Below, piece by piece: positions 1 to 5,070 of a stretch of 5,070 bases of DNA. The translations under genes were made by a program, and so were the position numbers. Source of the stretch: Acidobacteriaceae bacterium. GTDB lineage: Bacteria > Acidobacteriota > Terriglobia > Terriglobales > Acidobacteriaceae. Below the pieces are notes generated by a model that was given only the letters and a program-made list of their open reading frames with translations, was not told where the DNA came from and made no database searches. The stretch is taken from the NCBI GenBank assembly GCA_003165095.1, contig PLSH01000015.1:1-5070 (forward strand), in the 5' to 3' direction. Position 1 is the first letter of the stretch. Every line of letters begins with the position of its first letter.

Positions 1-2
1 TC

Positions 3-306
3 CCAGCATGGCTTCGCGACAGCGCTCACCCAATCGTGCAAGCAGGACTGGCGGGACTTCCGGCGGCCACAAGCCGCGTCACGGATGGGTGCATATTCAT
101 TGATTACAAACCCGTCGGCAAAGGTGCAAACACCCTGACGGTCTAGACGCAAACAAACCGGTGCTCTTCCAGTTCGTATCTGGCGCGTTCCATATCGACA
201 TTTTTCCTGGCCACAAGGCCACAGGAACGGAGGCGAACTATACTACTACGCTGGAGGGTCGAGCGCCATGCTGGTGTTCATGGTTCAAAACATCGAGGTC
301 AACTAA
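3..306 (+). pseudogene. Possible frameshifted remnant of an unidentified gene upstream of the phosphoesterase
   Basis: No intact gene lies in the first 305 bases. Three overlapping open stretches look protein-like and can be joined by two frameshifts. Frame 3 (3-146) ends ...IFIDYKPVGKGANTLTV and stops at TAG 144-146. Frame 2 (about 161-225) reads VLFQFVSGAFHIDIFPGHKA. Frame 1 (about 226-306) contains GGELYYYAGG and ends MLVFMVQNIEVN at TAA 304-306. The last stretch has no early start codon of its own, so it cannot be a separate gene. Its stop overlaps the next start as TAATG, as in translationally coupled genes. I do not recognise the family. A three-frame reconstruction can arise by chance, so this is a suggestion only; otherwise I see nothing in these bases apart from the ribosome binding site of the next gene. 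Confidence 0.3.
295..299 (+). promoter_or_regulatory. Ribosome binding site of the metallophosphoesterase gene
   Basis: GAGGT lies 6 bases before the ATG at 306 and supports that start codon. It falls within the end of the upstream reading frame that terminates at TAA 304-306, which fits translational coupling. Confidence 0.6.
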
Positions 307-944
307 TGCGCCTTATCGTGATTTCAGACACCCACGGACTCCACAACCGGATAGAGGATCTTCCCGACGGAGATGTTCTGGTGCATGCTGGCGATTTTAT
401 GAACTCTGGGTATGATCCAGAGGATATCCGGTCCTTCAATCGCTGGCTTGGAGCGCAGTCGTTCAAACACTGCGTGGTCTGCGCCGGCAATCACGACCGG
501 TATTTCCAGAACTTCCCGCAAGAAGCCCGCTCGCTTCTCACCAATGCGATCTACCTTGAGAACGCTGGCGTTACGATCGACGATGTCACCTTCTGGGGGT
601 CACCCTACACCCCTGAGTTCCTGAATTGGGCTTTCATGTACCCTCGCGGCTCGGCCGCCAAACGGTACTGGGACCAAATCCCTTACGGCCTGGACGTGCT
701 AATCACTCACGGCCCACCACTCTGGATTCTCGACCAAGTCGCGCCAGGCGCCCCGCATCTCGGATGCGAGGAACTCCTCAAATCCGCGGAAGAGAAAAAG
801 CCTAAGGTTCATCTATTTGGCCATATTCACGGAGGTGCAGGCACCTTTGAGAACGGAGCCACTCGCTTCGTCAATGCGGCATACCTCAACGAGCAGTACA
901 AGCCTTTGAAGCCCGCAGGCGAGGTACGCATCGTCGATCTGTAG
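306..944 (+). CDS. Calcineurin-like metallophosphoesterase, MPPED/239FB type
   Basis: This 212-residue protein is predicted to be a cytosolic, dinuclear-metal phosphoesterase; no signal peptide or membrane segment is visible. The metal-site motifs appear in order: D8-T-H10, G29-D30, G61-N-H-D64, T134-H135-G136 and G172-H-I-H175. Three segments point to the MPPED (239FB) branch of the superfamily: FWGSPYTPEFLNWAF (97-110), LITHGPPLW near 132-140, and LHL/GCEELL followed by KVHLFGHIHGG (167-177). Characterised animal MPPED proteins hydrolyse 2',3'-cyclic nucleotides weakly and carry Gly in place of the first histidine of the GHIH motif; here that histidine is present, so full activity is expected. 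Substrate is unknown. The ATG is preceded by GAGGT at 6 bases and overlaps an upstream TAA. It is the only plus-strand gene and is convergent with the AbiE pair. A role in defence is not shown by the sequence. Confidence 0.92.
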   Translation: MRLIVISDTHGLHNRIEDLPDGDVLVHAGDFMNSGYDPEDIRSFNRWLGAQSFKHCVVCAGNHDRYFQNFPQEARSLLTNAIYLENAGVTIDDVTFWGSPYTPEFLNWAFMYPRGSAAKRYWDQIPYGLDVLITHGPPLWILDQVAPGAPHLGCEELLKSAEEKKPKVHLFGHIHGGAGTFENGATRFVNAAYLNEQYKPLKPAGEVRIVDL

Positions 945-1080
945 CATATGGTGGTTCGCAGACCACTCGGTGAAAACGCTTCCCACTCTCAAATATTGTC
1001 AACGGGCCGATTTGCTCGTATAGCGCATTAGCGATTTCGCATGTAAGTATCGATTTGGTTGATGTCTCAACGTAAGTCGC
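945..1080. other. Convergent intergenic region without a recognisable gene
   Basis: This gap separates the ends of the phosphoesterase gene and the AbiEii gene. A short hairpin (GTGGT 951-955 with ACCAC 962-966) follows the phosphoesterase stop but has no T-run, so I do not call a terminator. TTGTCA (996-1001), 17 bases, then TATAGC (1019-1024) resembles a weak plus-strand promoter that would transcribe antisense into the 3' end of the toxin gene; this is a low-confidence match. Confidence 0.4.
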
Positions 1081-1956
1081 TCAATGGCTGTGGAACGCAT
1101 CGATGAAAGCCCGGAGCAAAATGCCGGATTTGTCAGCAACACTGTCGTCCAGAGGGATGGGAAATCTTCTCGCGTGCGATTCAAACGCATTCATGCGCTT
1201 AGAGTCTCGTAGAAGATTGCGAACACTTTCAATGGTGCTAGGGGAAGCCACTATGAGGGCATCTTGGGCCAACAATTGTGCGCCAGCGATCCCGAAGTCA
1301 AATCCTGCCGCCTCCAACAAATCCTCTTTATCCGAGTAGAGTCGCTCCTGGTTTCCAGCGTCGCCATACGTTTCGATAAGGCGCAGGCAATCCTGGGCGT
1401 CTTTGCTCTCCATTCTGTCTGCCCAGGCAAGCAGCTTGAGAAGGGTCAAACCCGGAAGAGAGGCTATCTGCAAATCCAGTTCTGGACCAATGCTGACGGT
1501 GAGAGAGCTTTCGTAAACTTTCCCGAAGGCCGCAACATTCATCACTAAATCTGTATCGGGGGGCGGCCAGCGAAACGCTTCGGCGTCGGTTGCGATTTCA
1601 CCGAATGGCAGAATATCGATAGGAGTGGCGTAGGCAGCTATGGACGTCTTATGCAAGACGCGATAAGGCTGGTACGTGGAAGGCTGAAAGTCGGTCGCGC
1701 GGAGAATTTTTGATTTAACGGCTTCAAAGCGCTCCCAGGAATCAATTGAAATTCCAATGTCCACGTCTCGCGTTGCCCGCAAGACCTGTTGTCCAAAGAC
1801 GTTGTAAAGCAGAATGTCGCGCGCCGTTGCGCCTACCAGCATATACGGACACTGCAGGCGCTTAAGAATTTCGTCGAGTGCCGCCAAGGTTGCGTATCTG
1901 TCCGATTCGACGGGGCGGTCAGCGCGTAGCTGGAGCGGTTTGGAGATATTGCTCAT
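1081..1956 (-). CDS. abiEii: AbiEii-type nucleotidyltransferase toxin (type IV toxin-antitoxin / abortive infection)
   Basis: This 291-residue protein has the AbiEii-family nucleotidyltransferase fold. A helix-rich start leads to VGATARDIL (41-49), the nucleotide-binding signature region. It is followed by RDVDIGIS (63-70), whose D64-x-D66 pair is the metal-binding catalytic motif, and by PIDILPFG (112-119), whose D114 suits the third acidic residue. The helical half carries LPGLTLLKLLAWADR (167-181) and K185-D186-x-x-D189, a pattern typical of the family. Known AbiEii and related MenT toxins are nucleotidyltransferases that arrest growth; MenT members modify tRNA 3' ends. The substrate here cannot be read from sequence. 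The start overlaps the antitoxin's last 38 bases, implying one mRNA and coupled translation. All catalytic residues are present, so it appears functional. A solitary housekeeping nucleotidyltransferase is the alternative, but the AbiEi partner argues against it. Confidence 0.88.
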   Translation of the reverse strand: MSNISKPLQLRADRPVESDRYATLAALDEILKRLQCPYMLVGATARDILLYNVFGQQVLRATRDVDIGISIDSWERFEAVKSKILRATDFQPSTYQPYRVLHKTSIAAYATPIDILPFGEIATDAEAFRWPPPDTDLVMNVAAFGKVYESSLTVSIGPELDLQIASLPGLTLLKLLAWADRMESKDAQDCLRLIETYGDAGNQERLYSDKEDLLEAAGFDFGIAGAQLLAQDALIVASPSTIESVRNLLRDSKRMNAFESHARRFPIPLDDSVADKSGILLRAFIDAFHSH

Positions 1957-2965
1957 GGAGGATCTTCGCTGTCTCGATATTTCGGGTGTTGCCAGTCATC
2001 ATCAGGTCCGCATAGACCAGCAGTGGAGGAGCAAGAGGCTTTTCGATGCGGTCCAACTCCGGATTCCAGAACGCATCGAGGATCTCGGTATCCCCGTCGG
2101 CTGCGAGTCGCATCCTCCCTTGCATGAGAAGCTGCTTGGTTGCGCCACGGGTGTACACGAGCAGGTGCTCCGCTTTAAGGTAACCGGTCAGCCTCTCAGC
2201 GGCGACCTCCCCTCCCCAGTAGGCTCCAAACGGCTTCAGCTCTAAACCGAGAACCTGATCCCGGTCGGCAGTGTAGCGGCGGCCATGGAGCTTAGGGCGA
2301 AGTATCGCGGGATACTGCACAACCCATTCGTGCAGAAGTTCTTCAGTGCGCTCCAACGCTGCAGTGCCCTTCCCTTGGCGACGCAGGAAGCCGCGCGTCT
2401 CCAGGTCTTGGAGGACCGGCCCCACGGCTCCCAAAGCGACTTGTGCGGCAGCGGCGATCTGGCGGTATGTCATGCCAGCGAGTTCGGGCTTACATAGCAG
2501 AGCAAAGAGGATCTTCATACCCGCCGGTGTGACCGCCTGATAGACCCTGCGTCCGATGTGATCCGGCCGTGGCCGCCCAGTAATGTAGAGGAGAGTTGTG
2601 CCGGTGCGGATAAACAGGTTGCCGGCGGTGTCCACGAAAGGAAGGTTGAGTCGGCGGCACTCCTCCGCCATCACCTCGGTCATGTAGGGCGTCACCAGCA
2701 AAGGGATATATCCTGGCAAATTGTCTTCAATCGCTGTTTCGAGCTGGGTCTTGATCTGGGCGAGCGCCAGACGACGATCCACATTCTTGATCTCCACCAG
2801 AAGCAGCAGCTTTTGGTCGTGCAACTCCAGTTGGAGTTGCGCGTCGAATCGGCGATCAAAGGGGCCGCGCTCCCTTCGTAACAGTTTGGCGGCACCGCCA
2901 GTTTGGGTCTGGAGGGCCTGCAAGGCTTCGTCTAGCAAGAGGAGTTCGGTCTCGAGGATATCCAT
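1919..2965 (-). CDS. abiEi: AbiEi-type antitoxin and transcriptional repressor (type IV toxin-antitoxin)
   Basis: This 348-residue protein is the partner of the downstream AbiEii toxin. Residues about 35-75 hold an alternating hydrophobic stretch ending LLLLVEIKNVD (53-63). Together with D41 this resembles the D...E-x-K core of PD-(D/E)XK nuclease folds. Residues 88-120 (PLLVTPYMTEVM, then LPFVDTAGNLFIR) match a segment common in long AbiEi proteins. Residues about 146-200 form a winged helix-turn-helix (TPAGMKILFALL, TYRQIAAAAQVALGAV, LETRGFLRRQGKG). The C-terminal domain includes AYWGGEVAAERLTGYL (248-263) and PPLLVYADLMMTGNTRNIET (313-332), typical of AbiEi. AbiEi proteins bind inverted repeats to repress their operon and neutralise AbiEii without forming a stable complex. 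The ATG is the first start codon after an in-frame TGA upstream; no strong Shine-Dalgarno is seen. An inverted-repeat cluster lies 25 bases upstream. Confidence 0.87.
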   Translation of the reverse strand: MDILETELLLLDEALQALQTQTGGAAKLLRRERGPFDRRFDAQLQLELHDQKLLLLVEIKNVDRRLALAQIKTQLETAIEDNLPGYIPLLVTPYMTEVMAEECRRLNLPFVDTAGNLFIRTGTTLLYITGRPRPDHIGRRVYQAVTPAGMKILFALLCKPELAGMTYRQIAAAAQVALGAVGPVLQDLETRGFLRRQGKGTAALERTEELLHEWVVQYPAILRPKLHGRRYTADRDQVLGLELKPFGAYWGGEVAAERLTGYLKAEHLLVYTRGATKQLLMQGRMRLAADGDTEILDAFWNPELDRIEKPLAPPLLVYADLMMTGNTRNIETAKILHEQYLQTAPATR

Positions 2966-2990
2966 AGGGTGCCGTTCATGATTCCAGCTC

Positions 2991-3063
2991 GTTCACGTGA
3001 CGTGAACATAGAGAAACTTTGAACAATTGTGCCATAAATGATGGTCTATGTTCAACTGTTCAC
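2991..3063 (-). promoter_or_regulatory. Candidate AbiEi operator: cluster of GTTCA/TGAAC inverted repeats
   Basis: Five copies of GTTCA or its complement TGAAC occur in 73 bases just upstream of the antitoxin start (at 2991, 3003, 3020, 3050 and 3058). Two perfect inverted repeats stand out. GTTCACGTGACGTGAAC (2991-3007) has 8-base arms around one central base. TGAACATAGA (3003-3012) pairs with TCTATGTTCA (3045-3054) across 32 bases. The palindrome ACAATTGT (3023-3030) lies between them. Known AbiEi repressors bind paired inverted repeats in their own promoter, so negative autoregulation is the natural reading; binding by this protein is inferred. The spaced repeat could also form an mRNA hairpin if transcription starts further upstream. 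Confidence 0.5.
3026..3055 (-). promoter_or_regulatory. Weak candidate promoter of the abiE operon
   Basis: Read on the minus strand, TTGAAC (3055-3050) is separated by 18 bases from CACAAT (3031-3026); each matches the sigma-70 consensus at four of six positions. The -35 hexamer coincides with one arm of the spaced inverted repeat and the predicted start would fall near the other arm, an arrangement suited to repression. The match is weak, so its appeal is mainly positional. Confidence 0.25.
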
Positions 3064-3201
3064 GGACCCGAGTATGGAAATCCAAACGATCGAAATTCAC
3101 TCCCGACGCACTGCCAGTAGCCTGTCCGATGCGTATTTTTCCGTCCTCTTGAGTCGCCATTAGTACCGTAGAGTCAATAATATACATATTGCTAAGGTCA
3201 C
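3064..3201. other. Junction sequence between T4SS remnant and abiE operator
   Basis: No gene is supported here. On the minus strand a reading frame stays open and contains MATQEDGKIRIGQATG and FDRLDFHTRVREQL, which I cannot assign to a family. It has no convincing ribosome binding site, and its start is only the continuation of the frame that reads through the broken pilin gene. The VirB3-like similarity upstream fades at about 3180-3200, so this interval probably contains the recombination or deletion junction. Confidence 0.35.
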
Positions 3202-3300
3202 TCACAAACACAATAGCCATGTTGAGAGGTTGAGCCCTAGCTTGGCTCTGGGCCTGTTCATGGCCTGATTGATCGGCGACGGTTCTCCCCGCTTGGTCAT
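3202..3300 (-). pseudogene. Truncated VirB3/TrbD-like T4SS inner-membrane protein (N-terminus only)
   Basis: An ATG at 3300-3298 opens a 32-codon frame beginning MTKRGEPSPINQAMNRPRA and continuing KLGLNLSTW before TGA at 3204-3202. The N-P-I-N-x-A-x-x-R-P...LG pattern is what I expect at the start of VirB3-family proteins, small inner-membrane components of conjugative T4SSs (normally about 90-110 residues). Just before the stop, the alternative frame reads AIVFVSD, which would suit the first membrane helix, so a small frameshift probably lies near 3210-3220. After that nothing resembles VirB3. It starts 12 bases after the reconstructed stop of the pilin-like pseudogene, matching virB2-virB3 operon order. 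The family call rests on memory of the motif, not a search. Confidence 0.5.
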
Positions 3301-3312
3301 GGTCACGCAATC

Positions 3313-3616
3313 CTACATCGACCGCCCGGTAAGTGAGCCAATCCAGCCCGGAACACCATCCCAGCACGCCTGCACCAAACAGCGCACCGAAGAGGCCCGG
3401 AATGGCATTCTGAAAGCATCCGCTCATCATTCGGATTCCGGCGAAGATGAGCCAGCCAAGGCAGATGACCGCGCCGGCATGAACGTCCCCGATGAGAGTT
3501 TGAGCCCCGGCGAAATCCATCGTTCCCTGGGCATGAGCAACGTTTGCAGTGCCTGCGAAGGTGTCAGAGCCTGTTGGCCAGAGCTGAGCCGTCCGTGAGA
3601 CACCTTAGATTCTCAT
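3313..3616 (-). pseudogene. Broken VirB2/TrbC-like conjugative pilin gene
   Basis: VirB2/TrbC proteins are secreted through the inner membrane and polymerise into the T4SS pilus. Here a possible ATG (3616-3614) is followed at the fourth codon by TAA (3607-3605). The same frame continues to a signal-peptide cleavage-like NVAHAQG and then TMDFAGAQTLIGD. Two hydrophobic helices follow, GAVICLGWLIFAGIRMMSG and AIPGLFGALFGAGVLGW, joined by a short polar loop as in this family. At 3347-3349 one G too many shifts the frame; removing it restores GWIGSLTGRSM and TAG at 3315-3313. With the nonsense codon, the shift and a degraded signal region, the gene appears dead. An uninterrupted minus-strand frame from 3520 to 2993 contains the middle of it, but reads into unrelated sequence after the shift and is not a real gene. 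Confidence 0.62.
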
Positions 3617-3709
3617 GGCTTGGGTTGCGCGCGAGACGTGCCCGAACCTCACAGGGTCTCCCAAATCTTCCCACTTTGTTGATGGACCTGAGAACGACTC
3701 CAAACGGCC
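3617..3709. other. Gap between hipA and the pilin remnant
   Basis: I see no gene, clear terminator or repeat in these bases. They lie downstream of the hipA stop and upstream of the broken pilin start; no Shine-Dalgarno precedes that start. Confidence 0.4.
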
Positions 3710-5002
3710 TTAGATCAGAAGATGATCTTTCGCCACCCTGTCCCTCAAAGACGATGGTATTCCGGCATCTGCCGCGAAGCTCGACCAATTGTCCATTGCC
3801 GCTCGAACGTCTGCTAAGGCATCTTGTGGTTTGCGCACGCCGAAACGGTCGGCAACTTCAAGCAGATCAACGCGCGTAATGTTCTGAAATTTCCCATTTA
3901 CACTCATCAGGTGTTGGTAGGTCCATTCGCCCTTCGGATTGTAGGCGTGCGTGACATCATAGGCCGAAGCGAGTTCCCATGATTGGCCGTGCCTTAATCG
4001 GAATCCAAAGTTCTTCGTATGGTCGTCGCAATTGCGAGCCATGACATTGAAGGCCATGCGACGAAAGGTCTGGCTCTTCGCTTCATCGTCAAGCCCGAGT
4101 TTGCCGATGGTCATGAAGAGCTGCTCATAGGCGTGTGTACCGCGCTGCCTGAAATCAAGGTGATTCATGGCGCAGAGCGTCTGTAAGTGGTGCTTTTGGG
4201 TCTTGCCATTGAGGTCCTCACGGTCAAATCGTTTCGTCATGAAGTGAGCGCGGCCGTTTTCTTCCAGTAGCCGGCAAGGAGACATGATGATGCCTGCTTC
4301 ATTCGCCATGAGGGAATAGGCGTACTCGATGCGTCCGTACCCCTCGCCCGTACCCAATTCCTTGTCCTTCCCCACGCCGTCGAACTTCAACAGCCAGTGT
4401 TCAAATCCGGGCGCGGTGTCGAACTGCCCACTGCGAACCTCATCCGTCTGCGGGTTCCAGGCAATGACGGCCTTCGCGCGCGCGCCGCCCGCGGACGTGC
4501 CGACTTTGATGATGTTCGCAAGCGCCGCTTTTGCTTCGTGGTCCACCGCGAAGCTTCCTTGCACGAGTCGGCGCGCCTCCTCGACGAGCTGCTTCATTTC
4601 GATCGGTGCCGAGCTCTCCGTATGCGATCCGCGCGCCGGGCGAAACTCCAACGCGCCCATGCCGCGTTTGCCCATGTAGGCCAGCCGGTCGAGTATTGTG
4701 ATGGCGCTCTTTTCGATGCCTTTGGTTGCCATCCAGGCGTCGATGAGTGCATTGCCGAAATCGTCGGGAAGGGCATCGGCCAGCATCGAGGGAAGGCCGA
4801 AATACGTTGCCTTCGGAAGCGTGGGGAAAGTGAATGTCTGGCGGCGATCCGAGAGGGGCATCGTCAGCGGCGCCAGTTCTATGCCCTGCCTCTTCCAGGA
4901 TGGCTCGTACTCGAAGGCGTAGCATCCGAGCGCTGGGTCTGCTGTTGCGGCTCCTACCCTCTTGCCCCATAGGAGCACTTCAATGACATCGACGGGCTTC
5001 AT
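3710..5002 (-). CDS. hipA: HipA-family serine/threonine kinase toxin
   Basis: At 430 residues it is full length for HipA (440 in E. coli). HipA kinases phosphorylate translation components, classically glutamyl-tRNA synthetase, causing growth arrest and persistence. The N-terminal subdomain spans about 5-120 (LLWGKRVG, LAPLTMPLS, FGLPSMLADALPDDFGN). The kinase core follows with the glycine-rich loop VGTSAGGARAKAV (167-179), where Thr169/Ser170 occupy the region of E. coli Ser150, the autophosphorylation site. Next come LLKFDG (204-209) with the nucleotide-binding lysine K206, E226 in IEYAYSLMANEAGI, and MTKRFDR (255-261). The catalytic segment is N-C-D326-D-H-T-K-N331, and Y-D349-V supplies the metal-binding aspartate. 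All key residues are present, so an active kinase is expected. Its ATG is the first start after an in-frame TAG nine bases upstream and is preceded by GGGGTAGG. The actual target cannot be inferred. Confidence 0.95.
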   Translation of the reverse strand: MKPVDVIEVLLWGKRVGAATADPALGCYAFEYEPSWKRQGIELAPLTMPLSDRRQTFTFPTLPKATYFGLPSMLADALPDDFGNALIDAWMATKGIEKSAITILDRLAYMGKRGMGALEFRPARGSHTESSAPIEMKQLVEEARRLVQGSFAVDHEAKAALANIIKVGTSAGGARAKAVIAWNPQTDEVRSGQFDTAPGFEHWLLKFDGVGKDKELGTGEGYGRIEYAYSLMANEAGIIMSPCRLLEENGRAHFMTKRFDREDLNGKTQKHHLQTLCAMNHLDFRQRGTHAYEQLFMTIGKLGLDDEAKSQTFRRMAFNVMARNCDDHTKNFGFRLRHGQSWELASAYDVTHAYNPKGEWTYQHLMSVNGKFQNITRVDLLEVADRFGVRKPQDALADVRAAMDNWSSFAADAGIPSSLRDRVAKDHLLI

Positions 5003-5008
5003 AGAAGC

Positions 5009-5070
5009 CTACCCCGTGATCCGGAAGATTGGCGTACCCTCCGCTTTGCTTTCGAACTGCGTAGCAGAGC
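5009..5070 (-). CDS. Probable C-terminal end of HipB-type antitoxin (partial, runs off the window)
   Basis: Only the last 19 codons are visible: SATQFESKAEGTPIFRITG, then TAG at 5011-5009. The stop is 6 bases before the hipA ATG. HipB antitoxins are small Cro/C1-type helix-turn-helix proteins normally encoded immediately upstream of hipA and co-transcribed with it. Position, orientation and spacing all fit; the DNA-binding domain is outside the window, so identity is inferred from context. The frame is the same as hipA's, separated by the stop. Confidence 0.45.
   Translation of the reverse strand, partial: SATQFESKAEGTPIFRITG

Noticed and set aside
161..415. An 84-codon plus-strand open frame with a GTG start
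   Set aside because: Its second half runs out of frame through the phosphoesterase gene. Only the first ~20 codons look protein-like, and those are treated as part of the upstream remnant.
951..966. Hairpin GTGGT/ACCAC after the phosphoesterase stop as a terminator
   Set aside because: The stem is only five base pairs and no T-run follows, so it does not meet the pattern of an intrinsic terminator.
998..1003. Perfect TTGACA on the minus strand as a -35 element
   Set aside because: No plausible -10 hexamer lies 16-18 bases downstream on that strand, and it would point antisense into the end of the phosphoesterase gene.
1814..2245. A 143-codon plus-strand open frame across the abiEi/abiEii junction
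   Set aside because: It is antisense to two recognisable genes and its translation has no family features.
2993..3520. A 175-codon minus-strand open frame starting MDFAGAQTL
   Set aside because: Its first ~55 codons are the middle of a pilin-like gene; after the extra G at 3347-3349 it is out of frame with the recognisable C-terminus, and its end covers the abiE inverted repeats. It is a composite of a pseudogene and non-coding sequence.
4397..4972. A 191-codon plus-strand open frame opposite hipA
   Set aside because: It lies antisense to the well-supported HipA kinase and its Arg/Ala-rich translation is typical of a shadow of GC-rich coding sequence.
1..5070. CRISPR array, tRNA or rRNA genes, insertion-sequence ends
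   Set aside because: I saw no regularly spaced direct repeats, no tRNA- or rRNA-like segment and no transposase with terminal inverted repeats; the only notable repeats are the operator-like ones at 2991-3063.

Overview
The window is bacterial and has the look of an accessory or mobile-element region. It holds four intact protein genes: one on the plus strand and three on the minus strand. Two different toxin-antitoxin (TA) loci sit on either side of what I read as the decayed remains of a conjugative type IV secretion (T4SS) gene pair. Base composition is moderately GC-rich. The pilin-like and VirB3-like remnants remind me of T4SS operons in soil bacteria such as Acidobacteriota, but that is an impression and taxonomy cannot be fixed from this sequence.

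Layout, left to right. Positions 1-305 hold no intact gene. Fragments in three frames can be joined into a plausible protein tail whose TAA overlaps the next start as TAATG, so a broken gene probably lies here. Positions 306-944 (+) encode a calcineurin-like metallophosphoesterase of the MPPED (239FB) type with a complete metal site. A 136-base convergent gap follows. Positions 1081-1956 (-) and 1919-2965 (-) form a type IV TA / abortive-infection pair: an AbiEii-type nucleotidyltransferase toxin, with the AbiEi-type winged-helix antitoxin/repressor upstream and overlapping it by 38 bases. Just upstream (2991-3063) is a dense cluster of GTTCA/TGAAC inverted repeats, a likely AbiEi operator.

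Positions 3202-3616 (-) contain a VirB2/TrbC-like pilin pseudogene with an in-frame stop and a one-base frameshift, followed in the usual operon order by the first ~30 codons of a VirB3-like gene. That homology ends a little over 100 bases before the AbiE operator. Positions 3710-5002 (-) encode a full-length HipA-family Ser/Thr kinase toxin. The stop codon 6 bases upstream of hipA is probably the end of its HipB antitoxin gene, which runs off the right edge.

How the parts fit: each TA locus has antitoxin upstream of toxin on the minus strand. AbiEi probably represses its own operon and counteracts the AbiEii nucleotidyltransferase; HipB would do the same for the HipA kinase. The T4SS scraps between them suggest that this locus once belonged to a conjugative plasmid or integrative element that has been eroded while the stabilising or defensive TA modules stayed intact. 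The metallophosphoesterase has no demonstrable link to the TA genes beyond proximity.
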